31,090 bases of DNA, taken from assembly GCA_905210845.1 (NCBI GenBank), contig CAJLYG010000015.1, positions 1 to 31,090 on the forward strand, read 5' to 3'. Within the stretch, counting starts at the first letter, position 1. Each line of letters opens with the position of its first letter. The stretch is from an uncultured Prevotella sp. Lineage in GTDB: Bacteria > Bacteroidota > Bacteroidia > Bacteroidales > Bacteroidaceae. This document shows positions 16,028-25,447 of the stretch, piece after piece. The translations under genes were made by a program, and so were the position numbers. Below the pieces are notes generated by a model that saw only the letters and a program-made list of their open reading frames with translations, was not told where the DNA came from and ran no database searches.

Positions 16028-17176
16028 ATGTCGTCAGTAGAAATCAGGAAAGTTGAGACCAAGAAAGATCTCAAGAGATTCATAGACTTCCATTATGACC
16101 TTTATAAGGGTAACGAATATGATGCCCCCACTCTTTTTAGCGATGATATGAATACGCTGAGTAAGGACAAGAATGCTGCTTTCGATTTTTGCGAGGCAGA
16201 GTATTACCTTGCATACAAGGGCGGAAAGATTGTAGGTCGTGTGGCTGCAATTATCAATCATCATGCGAATGAAAAGTGGGGAGTAAAGTCTGTCCGCTTT
16301 GGATGGATCGACTTTATCGATGACTTTGAGGTGTCTACTGCTTTGATCAAGGCGGTAGAAGACTATGGGAAAAGTAAGGGTATGACACAGGTCGTGGGGC
16401 CATTGGGATTTACGGATATGGACCCAGAAGGGATGTTAACTTGGGGATTCGACCAGTTAGGCACCATGCCCACCATCTATAATTATCCATATTATCCGGA
16501 GCACATGGAAAAGATGGAAGGCTTTGTCGTTGACAATAAATATGTGGAATATAAGATGTACGTTCCCGAAACAATCCCAGAAAAGTACACCAAGATTGCC
16601 CAAATGATAGAAAAGAGATATAACCTTCATGTGAAGAAACTGACCAAGAAGGATATCTTTGAGGGAGGATATGGGCAGAAGGTCTTTGATCTTATTAATG
16701 ATACTTATAAAGACCTTTATGGCTATTCAGAGTTGACCCCTCGTCAGATTGGCCAGTATATCAATATGTACTTGAAAGACCTGGATTTGAATTTGGTCAC
16801 TCTGGTGGAGGATTGGAATGCTGGCCGTAAGTTGGTTGGGTTGGGCATTACAATACCATCATTAGCTCGTGCCATGCAGAAATGCCATCGTGGCAGGCTT
16901 CTCCCTTTTGGCTGGTGGTATGTACTTCGTGCCATCAAGTATCATAAAACAGAAGGTGTCGATTTGCTGCTGATGGGGGTATTGCCTGAGTACAGAGCAA
17001 AGGGTGCCAACGCTTTGTTGTTTGCCGACCTGATCCCTCGATACCAGGCTTATGGATTCAAATGGGGGGAGACACAGGTGGAAATGGAATCTAATGAAGG
17101 CGTCCAAAGCCAATGGGGAGCCTTGAACCCAATCCATCATAAATCTCGGAAGTGTTATAAGAAAATCATTGGCTAA
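16028..17176 (+). CDS. GNAT-like acyltransferase fold protein, function unknown
   Basis: A 382-aa cytosolic protein with no signal peptide. The C-terminal part reads like a GNAT acetyl-CoA-binding region: LLLMGVLPEYRAKGANALLF (about residues 317-336) resembles motif A (strand, then R/Q-x-x-G-x-G/A), and the following GETQVEMESNEGVQSQW resembles the E-x-N segment. The N-terminal half also has an AYKGGKIVGRVAAI-type strand typical of the fold, so two GNAT-like domains are possible. Homologues are, as I recall, annotated only as hypothetical or N-acetyltransferase in Bacteroidetes. The parE ATG follows 24 bp after its stop. The substrate is unknown. Confidence 0.7.
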   Translation: MSSVEIRKVETKKDLKRFIDFHYDLYKGNEYDAPTLFSDDMNTLSKDKNAAFDFCEAEYYLAYKGGKIVGRVAAIINHHANEKWGVKSVRFGWIDFIDDFEVSTALIKAVEDYGKSKGMTQVVGPLGFTDMDPEGMLTWGFDQLGTMPTIYNYPYYPEHMEKMEGFVVDNKYVEYKMYVPETIPEKYTKIAQMIEKRYNLHVKKLTKKDIFEGGYGQKVFDLINDTYKDLYGYSELTPRQIGQYINMYLKDLDLNLVTLVEDWNAGRKLVGLGITIPSLARAMQKCHRGRLLPFGWWYVLRAIKYHKTEGVDLLLMGVLPEYRAKGANALLFADLIPRYQAYGFKWGETQVEMESNEGVQSQWGALNPIHHKSRKCYKKIIG

Positions 17177-17200
17177 CAAAAAAGAAAGATTTTATTGATA

Positions 17201-19180
17201 ATGCCAGAAAACGAGAACAATAATAAGGATCTGGAACAGAATGTCCCTTCTACGGCAGAATATACGGATGCAAATATCATCCATCTGTCGGATATGGAGC
17301 ATGTCCGTACGCGCCCTGGCATGTACATTGGCCGACTGGGAGATGGCAGCTTGCCAGAAGATGGCATCTACGTCCTTTTGAAAGAAGTCATTGATAACTC
17401 TATTGATGAGTTTAAGATGAATGCGGGTAAACGTATTGAGATCGATATAGAGGACCATCTGAGAGTATCTGTCCGTGATTATGGCCGTGGTATTCCTCAG
17501 GGGAAATTGGTTGAGGCTGTTAGCAAGTTGAATACCGGTGGTAAATACGACTCCAAGGCTTTCAAGAAGAGTGTTGGCTTAAATGGCGTTGGCGTCAAGG
17601 CGGTCAATGCCTTGAGTGCGCATTTTGAAGTCCGGTCTTACCGCGAGGGGAAGGTACGTGCCTTAACCTTTGAGCGTGGCATCCTGAAAGAAGACCACAC
17701 GGAGAAGACACAGGACGAGAATGGTACCTATATCTTTTTCGAACCGGATGACACCCTGTTTTTGAACTATCAGTTCCATGATGAAATCGTGGAAACGATG
17801 TTGAAGAACTATACTTATCTCAACTCTGGCTTGACTATTATGTATAACGGTCGGCGGATTCTGAGCAGAAATGGCCTTGAGGATTTATTGGTGGATAATA
17901 TGACCACGGATGGATTATATCCGATTATTCATCTGAAAGGTGAGGATATCGAGATCGCCTTTACGCATACGAACCAATATGGCGAGGAATACCATTCCTT
18001 TGTCAATGGTCAGCATACCACGCAGGGAGGTACCCATCAGAGTGCGTTTAAGGAGCATATCGCTCGTACCATCAAGGAGTTTTTTGGCAAGAATTATGAT
18101 TATACGGACATTCGGAATGGCATTGTAGCTGCCATTGCCATTAATGTGGAAGAGCCGATGTTCGAAAGCCAAACCAAGATTAAGTTGGGTTCGTTAACGA
18201 TGAGCCCTTCGGGCGAGAGCATTAACAAATACGTAGGCGACTTTGTCAAAGAGCAAGTGGACAACTATCTCCACATCCATACGGATGTGGCTGAGGAGTT
18301 GCGGAAAAAAATCGAGGAGAGCGAGCGTGAGCGAAAGGCAATGGCAGGTGTTACCAAACTGGCACGTGAGCGTGCAAAGAAAGCTAATCTCCATAACCGG
18401 AAGTTGCGTGATTGCCGTATTCATTATAGTGATGCGAAAAACGACAGGAAGGAAGAAAGCTCCATCTTCATCACAGAGGGTGACAGTGCCAGTGGAAGCA
18501 TTACCAAAAGCCGCGATGTCAATACACAGGCTGTGTTCTCCTTGCGGGGAAAGCCTTTGAACTCGTTTGGATTGACGAAAAAGGTTGTCTACGAGAACGA
18601 AGAGTTCAACCTTTTGCAGGCTGCCCTTGATATAGAAGACGGTTTAGATACCCTGCGATACAATAAGGTGATTGTGGCTACTGATGCTGATGTTGATGGC
18701 ATGCATATACGGTTGCTGATTATCACGTTCTTCCTTCAGTTCTTCCCAGAGCTGATTAAGAAAGGACATGTTTATGTCCTTCAGACTCCTCTCTTCCGGG
18801 TGCGGAACAAGCGTACGAAGATCAAGAGCAAGAAGGTGATAGCCGATGCTGATGCCAGATTGAAAAAAGGGGAGCGGAAGAACGACTTCATTACGATCTA
18901 TTGCTATAGTGAGGAGGAGCGGCAAAAGGCAATCAAAGACCTGGGACCTGATCCAGAGATCACACGGTTCAAGGGATTAGGTGAGATCAGTCCCGATGAA
19001 TTCGTACATTTCATAGGTCCTGACATGCGACTGGAACAGGTTACTTTACACAAGAACGATCAAGTACATAAATTATTGGAATACTATATGGGGAAGAATA
19101 CGATGGAACGCCAGAATTTCATTATTGATAATTTGGTAATAGAGGAAGACCTTCCGGAAGATACTGACCCCATTGATTAA
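17201..19180 (+). CDS. parE: DNA topoisomerase IV subunit B
   Basis: ATPase subunit of the type IIA enzyme that decatenates daughter chromosomes; 659 aa from this ATG. An upstream in-frame TTG at 17195 adds only two residues and is a poor start. The GHKL ATPase motifs are visible: EVIDNSIDE (N-box), VRDYGRGIP (G1), and [20 protein letters not shown] followed by [10 protein letters not shown] (G2). The transducer domain follows, then the TOPRIM domain with [10 protein letters not shown] and [13 protein letters not shown] supplying the Mg2+ acidic residues. The C-terminal [11 protein letters not shown] is family-typical. The sequence is ParE-like rather than GyrB-like in length and lacks an insert. 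parC is not adjacent on the plus strand. The stop is seven bases before the protease start, suggesting co-transcription. Confidence 0.95.
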   Translation: MPENENNNKDLEQNVPSTAEYTDANIIHLSDMEHVRTRPGMYIGRLGDGSLPEDGIYVLLKEVIDNSIDEFKMNAGKRIEIDIEDHLRVSVRDYGRGIPQGKLVEAVSKLNTGGKYDSKAFKKSVGLNGVGVKAVNALSAHFEVRSYREGKVRALTFERGILKEDHTEKTQDENGTYIFFEPDDTLFLNYQFHDEIVETMLKNYTYLNSGLTIMYNGRRILSRNGLEDLLVDNMTTDGLYPIIHLKGEDIEIAFTHTNQYGEEYHSFVNGQHTTQGGTHQSAFKEHIARTIKEFFGKNYDYTDIRNGIVAAIAINVEEPMFESQTKIKLGSLTMSPSGESINKYVGDFVKEQVDNYLHIHTDVAEELRKKIEESERERKAMAGVTKLARERAKKANLHNRKLRDCRIHYSDAKNDRKEESSIFITEGDSASGSITKSRDVNTQAVFSLRGKPLNSFGLTKKVVYENEEFNLLQAALDIEDGLDTLRYNKVIVATDADVDGMHIRLLIITFFLQFFPELIKKGHVYVLQTPLFRVRNKRTKIKSKKVIADADARLKKGERKNDFITIYCYSEEERQKAIKDLGPDPEITRFKGLGEISPDEFVHFIGPDMRLEQVTLHKNDQVHKLLEYYMGKNTMERQNFIIDNLVIEEDLPEDTDPID

Positions 19181-19187
19181 TGGCGTT

Positions 19188-20768
19188 ATGAATATGAAGA
19201 AGTTACTATTTGCCTCTTTGGCAATGATGATATCGTTGGGGACTTCTGCCCAGGTTCACCTCAATTTCGGTGAAAACAGTCCTTTGCGTAAGTTGCAGAT
19301 TGCAGAGATGGCCATTACCAATCTCTATGTCGATTCTGTGGATGAGAATCAATTGGTAGAGGATGGCATTCGCGGAATGATTGAGAAGCTGGATCCTCAC
19401 TCTGCCTACACCTCAGCCAAGGAAACAAAGGCTATGAATGAGCCCCTGCAGGGTTCTTTCGAGGGGATCGGCGTGCAGTTCAATATGGTCCAAGATACCT
19501 TGTTAGTGATACAGCCTGTTATTAATGGTCCTTCAGAAAGAGTTGGCATCATGGCCGGTGATCGTATCATCAGTGTCAACGATACGGCAATAGCGGGCGT
19601 TAAAATGGCAAAAGAGGAGATCATGAGACGTCTCCGTGGTCCGAAAGGCACCAAGGTACGTCTGAACATCGTGCGAAGGGGCATCAAAGATGTGCTGTCC
19701 TTCACGGTTACCCGTGATAAAATCCCAGTAAAGACCCTTGATGCTTATTATATGATCCGCCCAGGTATGGGCTATATCCGGATAGGAAGTTTTGGCGCTA
19801 CTACTTATCATGAGTTTATGGATGCCGTGAATGCCCTGAAGGCAAAGGGCATGAATGACCTGATCCTCGACTTGGAAGATAATGGTGGAGGATATCTTCA
19901 GGCTGCCGTGATGATTGCCAATGAATTCCTTCAGCGTAACGACTTAATCGTCTATACCCAAGGTAGGAGGGCGGAGCGTCAGGAATTTCGCGCTCAGGGC
20001 AACGGAAAGCTGCTTAACGGCAAGGTATTTGTCTTGATCAATGAGTTCACTGCTTCTGCATCTGAGATCGTGACGGGTGCTATCCAGGATCAAGACAGGG
20101 GAGTTGTCGTGGGACGACGCTCTTTTGGCAAGGGACTTGTCCAGCGCCCCATTGAATTTAAGGATGGCTCGATGATCCGTCTTACCATCGCCCACTACTA
20201 TACTCCAGCGGGCAGGTGTATTCAAAAACCATATACCAAGGGGGATATGAAAGACTATGAGATGGAGCTCGACAACAGGTATAAGCATGGGGAGTTGTAT
20301 AGTGCCGATAGCATCCATTTCTCCGATTCCCTGAAATGCTACACCCTGCGTAAGCATCGCGTGGTCTATGGCGGAGGTGGAATCATGCCGGATGAGTTCG
20401 TTCCGCTGGATACGACGCAATATACGAACCTGCACCGCCAGTTGGCAGCGAAGAGCATTATTCTCAATGCGAACCTCAAATACGTAGACAATCACCGCAA
20501 GGCGTTGCAAAAGAAATATGCAAGCTTTGAGGACTTTAACAAGCATTTTGAAATTCCCCAGTCTTTGATCGACGAAATATTAGCTGAAGGGGCGAAGCAA
20601 AAGATCAAGCCCAAAGATGATGCAGAATTGAAGCGTACCTTACCTTATCTGAAGATGCAGATGAAAGCATTGGTCGCAAGGGACCTGTGGGATATGAGCG
20701 AGTATTTCCAAGTCGTGAATGAGTCGAATCCTATTGTGAGGAAGGCTCTTCAGCTGATGCAACGATAA
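19188..20768 (+). CDS. S41 family C-terminal processing peptidase
   Basis: Periplasmic or membrane-associated serine protease of 526 aa. A signal peptide (MNMKKLLFASLAMMISLGTSAQ) leads into a helical cap. A PDZ domain follows at about residues 85-175 (GIGVQFNMVQDTLLVIQPVI, GPSERVGIMAGDRIISVN), then the tail-specific protease core. The Ser-Lys dyad is Ser290 in EFTASASEIV and Lys315 in SFGKGLVQ, 25 residues apart as in E. coli Prc (Ser430/Lys455). An upstream in-frame TTG overlaps parE and was not chosen; ATG codons at 19188 and 19194 are both possible. It ends at a bidirectional terminator shared with ybeY. The substrates are unknown. Confidence 0.93.
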   Translation: MNMKKLLFASLAMMISLGTSAQVHLNFGENSPLRKLQIAEMAITNLYVDSVDENQLVEDGIRGMIEKLDPHSAYTSAKETKAMNEPLQGSFEGIGVQFNMVQDTLLVIQPVINGPSERVGIMAGDRIISVNDTAIAGVKMAKEEIMRRLRGPKGTKVRLNIVRRGIKDVLSFTVTRDKIPVKTLDAYYMIRPGMGYIRIGSFGATTYHEFMDAVNALKAKGMNDLILDLEDNGGGYLQAAVMIANEFLQRNDLIVYTQGRRAERQEFRAQGNGKLLNGKVFVLINEFTASASEIVTGAIQDQDRGVVVGRRSFGKGLVQRPIEFKDGSMIRLTIAHYYTPAGRCIQKPYTKGDMKDYEMELDNRYKHGELYSADSIHFSDSLKCYTLRKHRVVYGGGGIMPDEFVPLDTTQYTNLHRQLAAKSIILNANLKYVDNHRKALQKKYASFEDFNKHFEIPQSLIDEILAEGAKQKIKPKDDAELKRTLPYLKMQMKALVARDLWDMSEYFQVVNESNPIVRKALQLMQR

Positions 20769-20784
20769 GCTTGTTGGAAAACAG

Positions 20785-20820
20785 AAGGCGCTGACTATGT
20801 TATCTCATAGTCAGCGCCTT
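20785..20820. terminator. Bidirectional terminator between S41 protease gene and ybeY
   Basis: A perfect 15-bp inverted repeat (AAGGCGCTGACTATG with its complement) encloses a 6-nt loop. It is flanked by TGTTTTC on the plus side and TGTTTTCC on the minus side, so it can end both convergent transcripts. The ybeY stop codon (20800-20802) lies in the loop and the last sense codons of ybeY form one arm. Confidence 0.9.
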
Positions 20821-21210
20821 GTTTTCTGCGGCTTCCATGATCTCCCGCTCACCGGGTCCCTTGTCATTGATGCCACAGAGATGTAAGATACCATGGATGA
20901 TCACCCGGTGCAATTCCTCGTCATAGTCCTTATGGTATTTTTCAGCGTTTGAGCGAACCGTATCCAGTGAGATGACAATATCCCCACTGATGGTATCATC
21001 TTCATCGTAATCAAAAGTGATGATGTCCGTATAGTAGTCATGTCCCAAGTACTCCTGGTTAACCTCCAAGATCTTGTCGTCATTGACAAACATATAGCCG
21101 ATATCGCCTACTTTCCTTCCATAAGAAGCGGCAACGGCCTTAATCCAGGCATTTGTCTCGCGCTTCTTGATCTTTGGCATTCTTACGCCATCTACATTGT
21201 ATGAAATCAT
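20800..21210 (-). CDS. ybeY: Endoribonuclease YbeY (16S rRNA maturation)
   Basis: Zinc-dependent RNase that acts in 16S rRNA 3' end maturation and 70S ribosome quality control. At 136 aa it is slightly short. The signature at residues 106-116 is HGILHLCGIND: His106 and His110 match the first two zinc ligands, while the third His of the common HGxLHLxGYDH motif is Asp116 here. From memory, an Asp at this place is normal for Bacteroidetes YbeY, so I do not consider it inactive. It lies 6 bp after the coaD stop on the same strand, so the two are co-transcribed. Its final codons are part of the terminator stem. Confidence 0.93.
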   Translation of the reverse strand: MISYNVDGVRMPKIKKRETNAWIKAVAASYGRKVGDIGYMFVNDDKILEVNQEYLGHDYYTDIITFDYDEDDTISGDIVISLDTVRSNAEKYHKDYDEELHRVIIHGILHLCGINDKGPGEREIMEAAENKALTMR

Positions 21211-21216
21211 AAGATC

Positions 21217-21678
21217 TTATTCGTTATTGGATTCATTTTTGGGTAATAGAAAAGAGATATCCTTCCCGAAATGGCTTAGTTCCCTCACTGCTGTTGAGGA
21301 TACATTCATGAGTTCGGGTTCCGTATATAACAGGATGGTTTCTATTCCTCCTAATTTCTTATTGAAATAAGCCTGTGCGCGCTCATATTCCAGGTCATTG
21401 ATATTGCGGACGCCTTTGACGATGAACCGAGCCCCCATCTCTTTCGCGAAGTCCATGGCCAGCCCGTCATAGATCCTGACTTCTATTTGGGGATTCTCAC
21501 GGTAGAGGGTGGCAATGGCATCCATCCGCTTGGTGACTGGCGTCATGTTGGGCTTGTGCACGTTATCGCCAACCACCCCAATGACCAACTTGTCGAATAG
21601 CGGCAAGGCGCGCCTGACAAGAGAGTCATGACCAATGGTGAATGGATCGAAACTGCCTACAAATACTCCTATATTCAT
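21217..21678 (-). CDS. coaD: Phosphopantetheine adenylyltransferase
   Basis: Penultimate enzyme of coenzyme A synthesis, joining ATP and 4'-phosphopantetheine to form dephospho-CoA. At 153 aa the length is standard. The nucleotidyltransferase motif GSFDPFTIGH is at residues 8-17 (an HxGH-type T/H site ending in His17), with VKGVRN in the middle of the protein and SSTAVREL near the C-terminus, the equivalent of ISSSxVRE. It is the first gene of a two-gene operon with ybeY and is divergent from the ECF sigma gene. Confidence 0.97.
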   Translation of the reverse strand: MNIGVFVGSFDPFTIGHDSLVRRALPLFDKLVIGVVGDNVHKPNMTPVTKRMDAIATLYRENPQIEVRIYDGLAMDFAKEMGARFIVKGVRNINDLEYERAQAYFNKKLGGIETILLYTEPELMNVSSTAVRELSHFGKDISFLLPKNESNNE

Positions 21679-21706
21679 GCCTATAATGACTTTTCTGATA
21701 CTACCG

Positions 21707-21738
21707 CAAAAGTAGACATTATTTTCGGAACTGGCAAG
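21707..21738 (-). promoter_or_regulatory. Promoter of coaD-ybeY
   Basis: On the minus strand CTTG (21735-21738, one mismatch from TTTG), a 20-bp spacer and TACTTTTG (21707-21714) fit the Bacteroidetes consensus. The -7 element is followed by about 28 bases before the coaD ATG. Confidence 0.6.
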
Positions 21739-21903
21739 GATCGCGATTCTCTTTTTTGCTTATGTCTTGCAAAAAGTCTTGCAATGGCTAAGCCATGAGG
21801 ATTTGTATGCTTACATTTGGCAATACAAAGGTCATTTATCGACTTTTAATAGATCGCCTATTGATGCCAGATTTTTTCTTTTCTATAACTTTTTGTTGAA
21901 ATC

Positions 21904-21935
21904 CTTGCAGTTTTCATTCAATTTGCCTAATTTTG
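21904..21935 (+). promoter_or_regulatory. Promoter of the ECF sigma gene
   Basis: CTTG (21904-21907), a 20-bp spacer and TAATTTTG (21928-21935) fit the housekeeping consensus, which implies basal expression of the sigma factor independent of itself. An in-frame TTG at 21933 falls inside this element and is therefore not the start of the gene. Confidence 0.6.
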
Positions 21936-21968
21936 TTATTCGAAAGTCAAAAACTGTCCTACGAATCA

Positions 21969-22568
21969 ATGCCTGTAATAAAAAAACATTTGTATAATTT
22001 ACCCCGTGATGCGGATAAAGATGTATTTTTAATGAAGCAAATAGCAGCTGGAGATGAAAGGGCATTCCAGAGGCTTTTTGATATGTATTACCCACAAGTA
22101 CGAGGCTTTGTACTAAGCTTTGTGAAAAATGTTGATGATACAGAAGATATAGTGCAGTCTGTGTTTATTCATCTTTGGCAGAAGCGTGATCTGTTGGCAG
22201 AAGTTATTAATCCCAGTGCTTACCTTTATCGTATGGGACGTAATGCGATGATGAATTTTCTGTCTAAAAAGAAATATGAAGCACAACCTCTTTCTTTGGG
22301 AGCCAATCAAAGTCGATCGTCTGGTGCAACGCCACAAGATTTGCTTGAGATGCAAGACACAAAGCTGTTGATCGATATGGTGGTATGTAATATGCCCACG
22401 CAGAGAAGGCAAGTGTACGAAATGAGCCGTAAAGAAGGACTTTCCAATGATGAGATAGCTCAGCGTATGAAGTTGCGGAAAAAGACGGTGGAGAACCATT
22501 TAAATTTGGCTTTAAAAGAATTACGAAAGGTATTAAAATGTTTATTCCTGTTAATGTTTTGGGGGTAA
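21969..22568 (+). CDS. ECF sigma factor (RNA polymerase sigma-70 factor, Bacteroides FecI-like type)
   Basis: Alternative sigma factor of 199 aa from this ATG; the longer frame from TTG at 21933 would start inside the predicted promoter. Region 2 is visible from about residue 25 to 95 (FQRLFDMYYPQVRGFVLSFV, DTEDIVQSVFIHLWQKRD). Region 4, a helix-turn-helix, covers about residues 130-185 (MPTQRRQVYEMSRKEGLSND, KKTVENHLNLALKELR). A short hydrophobic tail ends the protein (CLFLLMFWG), as often seen in this Bacteroidetes subfamily. A FecR-like anti-sigma gene follows by 65 bp and an STN-bearing SusC gene lies further on, so it should activate this locus on glycan import. Confidence 0.92.
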   Translation: MPVIKKHLYNLPRDADKDVFLMKQIAAGDERAFQRLFDMYYPQVRGFVLSFVKNVDDTEDIVQSVFIHLWQKRDLLAEVINPSAYLYRMGRNAMMNFLSKKKYEAQPLSLGANQSRSSGATPQDLLEMQDTKLLIDMVVCNMPTQRRQVYEMSRKEGLSNDEIAQRMKLRKKTVENHLNLALKELRKVLKCLFLLMFWG

Positions 22569-22633
22569 TGTTATGAAATAGCCATCTTAGAAGTGTCAAG
22601 TCAAAATAGCAATAGATGTAATCAGAATAAAAT

Positions 22634-23623
22634 ATGAGCGTTTTAGCAAAAATAATAAAGTATTTTTCCAAATATAATTTCACAGAGGATATCCGCATCC
22701 GAGTGTGGAAACGATTGGGAAATAACATCGATAACGATGCAGAGGAAGCTTTGCATGAGGTATGGAAATTGCAATCTGGTAATAAAATGAGTAAACATGC
22801 GTTGGATGATGCTTATCATATTGTGGCGAAAAGGGCAGGAATTGAAACCTTGAATAGTGAAGAATTCCGATGGGGAAGATTTTTGCTGCGAGTTGCGGGA
22901 TGGGTCTTACCACTATTCATGCTGGCAGGGTCCTATTTCTTTTATCAAAAGGGACTAACTCAGAGGGACATCTTAGCTAAGACTCATTTTATCCAAGAGT
23001 TTAGTAGAAGAGGAGAAATAAAAAAGGTGATGCTTCCAGACAGTTCAGAAGTATGGCTCAATAGTGGTTCTGTGTTGGTTTATCCATCACATTTCAGCAA
23101 TAATGAGCGTAATATTGTACTAATTGGCGAAGCTTATTTTAAGGTTCGCCATATTGATAGTTCCCTTTTTCAAGTAAGTGTCAATAGGCTGAATGTTAAG
23201 GATATAGGTACATCGTTCAATATCCAAAGTTATCCAACTCTTGATGATACGCGCGTAACACTCAAAGATGGCTTAGTTTCTGTGAGCGATGGGCATACGG
23301 ATTATAGTCTCAAACCTAATCAGCAACTGGTTTATTCCAATCTTACTGGAAAGGTGAGTATTAAAGATGTTGATGTAAAGGGATATGTGGCATGGAAGAA
23401 TGGAGAATTGCAGTTTGATGATGAACTATTGCCGACAGTGCTCAAGATGTTGGAGTACCGCTATGACGTGCATTTCCAAATGATGACTAGCAAGCATGAT
23501 CATCAGAGAGTAAGATTGCGATTTGACAGCCAAGAGGATATAGAAGACATCTTATCCGTTATTTCGTTGGTTGTACCAGATTTCAAATGGAAGATGGTTG
23601 GCAAGAAGATTGTTGTTCAATAA
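22634..23623 (+). CDS. FecR-like anti-sigma factor (DUF4974)
   Basis: Inner-membrane regulator of 329 aa. The cytoplasmic N-terminal part (about residues 1-84) is expected to hold the sigma factor. A single membrane segment follows at about 85-104 (LLRVAGWVLPLFMLAGSYFF). The periplasmic FecR domain covers about 128-220 (VMLPDSSEVWLNSGSVLVYP, IGEAYFKV). The C-terminal DUF4974 region, about 255-329, starts with ELQFDDELLPTVLKMLEYRY. In this family the periplasmic part contacts the STN domain of the partner SusC. It lies 65 bp after the sigma gene and is intact; the insertion sequence begins 240 bp after its stop. Confidence 0.93.
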   Translation: MSVLAKIIKYFSKYNFTEDIRIRVWKRLGNNIDNDAEEALHEVWKLQSGNKMSKHALDDAYHIVAKRAGIETLNSEEFRWGRFLLRVAGWVLPLFMLAGSYFFYQKGLTQRDILAKTHFIQEFSRRGEIKKVMLPDSSEVWLNSGSVLVYPSHFSNNERNIVLIGEAYFKVRHIDSSLFQVSVNRLNVKDIGTSFNIQSYPTLDDTRVTLKDGLVSVSDGHTDYSLKPNQQLVYSNLTGKVSIKDVDVKGYVAWKNGELQFDDELLPTVLKMLEYRYDVHFQMMTSKHDHQRVRLRFDSQEDIEDILSVISLVVPDFKWKMVGKKIVVQ

Positions 23624-23856
23624 ACGTTAGACTACATGTATGAATCTGCTTGGTGAGGTTTAACAATCTTAATAATAATTAAGATTTAAAGGTATGAGGA
23701 TACTGAAGTTAAAGCCTGCGGTAGCCAAAGTAAAGCCTGGGGAGAGTTGGTACTTAGCTATGCGAGTGCTATGGCTATGACAAAGTACAATTTAGTATTT
23801 AGAGATTTATCATGAAACGTATGCGGATAAACTATCGCTATTTTTCGTGTTATGTC
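23624..23856 (+). other. Gene-free or decayed stretch after the anti-sigma gene
   Basis: No complete gene. A perfect 9-bp inverted repeat (AATCTTAAT, 4-nt loop, ATTAAGATT; 23665-23686) may end the sigma/anti-sigma transcript. Beyond it two overlapping short frames stay open: 23694-23780, starting with MRILKLKPAVAKVKPGES, and 23690-23815, without an early start codon. I recognise neither; they could be remnants of a gene interrupted before or by the insertion sequence, or chance frames. Confidence 0.5.
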
Positions 23857-23863
23857 TTAAATA
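23857..23863. repeat. Target-site duplication, left copy (TTAAATA)
   Basis: Seven bases directly abutting the left inverted repeat of the insertion sequence, identical to 25448-25454 at the right end. If the element ends one base further out (ATTCAAG), the duplication would be the 5 bp TAAAT instead. Confidence 0.8.
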
Positions 23864-25447
23864 TTCAAGTTCCGCAAGTTCAAAATTGGGTATAATAGGG
23901 GTATAAAGAAGAGCACAGGGATTTCCGTACGTCACGGAATTTTTGTATCTTTGAAGTGCTAATAAAAAGCGCAAAGGCCTTATGCTCAACAACAAAAGTA
24001 CAAATATTTTTTCAGAAATCGACAAGTTTTTCAAGGAAAAAGATGCCACAAGTGTAATGAATGTAATAATGAGCATGATGGATACCCTCAGCCTGTCGGA
24101 AAAGAGGCTTTTCTGGATTGAGAGCATATGTAACTGCAAGTTGACACAGTTGCAATTGCTCGGTCTGCTGATGTTGTTTCCTTGCTTCATGATTCGTAAT
24201 GCTTATAATTATGCATCATCCTCTTTGTTTGGCGTGTTCTCCTGAAGAGTGACACGTTCTATAGGTTTCTTTCTAAGGAGTCCCATGACTGGCGCAAGAT
24301 TCTCTCCGTAGTTTCCATGCAGCTTTGGCGTAAGGTATAGAAGAACCGTACCAGTGAGCAGACAATTCCTGTCTGTCTGATGGTTGATAAAACAGACTTC
24401 CCGAAACGTGGTTTTCAGACTGAATTTATAGGAAAGGTGTTCTCCCACGTGGCACACTCGATGAAACTTGGCTTCAAGGCTCTCTTCCTTGGCATCACTG
24501 ACGGTAGAAGCCAGATGCTGCTTGACTTCTCGCTTGTCGGAGAGGAAGGCAAGAAAAAGAAATACGGCCTGAAGCAGAAGCAGCTTGAAGCAAGGTCCTC
24601 CAAGGAGCACTCCAATGAGTCTAACACAGCCAAGCGCATAAAGGAGTATGACCAAAGCAAAATTACGCTTATAATAGAGATGATACGGTGTGTCATCAAA
24701 TATAAGATACACTTTAACTACATTCTGGCTGACAGTTGGTTCGTATGCGCTGAGATCATCAATTTTGTCACTTCCCGGCATATAAAGTGCTACTATCTCG
24801 GTATGATTAAGATGGGCACCACCAAATACATGTATAAGGGTAAGGAGTATACTGCTATCCAGTTCGTGGCACTCTTCAACAAGCTCAAGAAGGGTCGCAA
24901 ATACAGTCGTATGCTTGTCTGCTACTACATCACAGTGAACATGAAGTTTGCAAACAGGAACGTACGCCTCTTCTTCTGCAAGTGTGGCAAGTGGGCTAAA
25001 TGGAACGGACTCATCACCACCAACTGTAAGCTCAACTTCCTCGATGCCTATAAGATTTATCCCATGTGGTGGTCTTTGGAGGTCGTATTCAAGGACAGCA
25101 AGCGGACTCTCGGACTCGGCAAGTACCAAGTGCGCAACTTCTCCTCGCAGATTGCCATGACTGCGATAACCGCCATGCTGTACAACCTGCTTTCTACGGC
25201 AAGGAGGTTCTCCGACTATGAGACCATCGGCGGTCTGTTTAAGGACGCGACAGCTGACAGCATTCAACTCACTATCACAGAGAAAATCTGGGATATGATG
25301 ATAGAGCTCGTCAGAGAGATGGCACAATGTTTCAATATCGGGGACGAGCAAATCTTCGACAAGCTTGTCAATAGGTCTGATAAACTGCGCCATTTTATAG
25401 AGTTTTACCAGTTGAAATTAGCAAGTTAAGAACTTGCGGAACTTGAA
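23864..25447 (+). mobile_element. IS4-like insertion sequence with defective transposase
   Basis: A 1,584-bp element bounded by perfect 18-bp terminal inverted repeats, TTCAAGTTCCGCAAGTTC at 23864-23881 and its reverse complement at 25430-25447, and by a 7-bp target duplication. The left repeat contains two direct CAAGTTC units. A promoter-like TATCTTTG lies at 23946-23953, before the transposase. The transposase stop codon directly abuts the right inverted repeat. Because both repeats and duplications are intact while the gene is broken, the ends could still be mobilised in trans by a related element. The exact IS name was not recognised. Confidence 0.93.
23982..25429 (+). pseudogene. Broken IS4-family DDE transposase
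   Basis: The N-terminal frame (23982-24245, MLNNKSTNIFSEIDKFFKEK to SSLFGVFS) ends early. The protein continues in the -1 frame as LKSDTFYRFLSKESHDWRK from about 24242, so one base was lost near 24237-24242. The continued frame meets an in-frame TAG at 24338-24340 (after QLWRKV) and then runs open to 25429. The catalytic core remains: VDKTDFPKRG (first Asp), ILADSWFV (second Asp) and WSLEVVFKDSKRTLG (Glu). The second position of the usual DDT-type motif is Lys here. With at least two lesions, full-length transposase is not expected. The N-terminal slip point is not a classical slippery heptamer, so programmed frameshifting is unlikely. Confidence 0.88.

Noticed and set aside
21784..21796. Odd palindrome ATGGCT-A-AGCCAT between coaD and the sigma gene
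   Set aside because: Short and single; it could be an operator but nothing else in the region supports that.
24237..24245. Programmed -1 frameshift in the transposase
   Set aside because: The shift point (GTTCTCCTGA) has no slippery heptamer, and an additional in-frame TAG downstream would still stop translation.
24209..25393. Long minus-strand open frame (394 codons) opposite the transposase
   Set aside because: It is antisense to a clear DDE transposase with catalytic motifs on the plus strand; the frame has no recognisable domain and is explained by codon composition of the sense gene.
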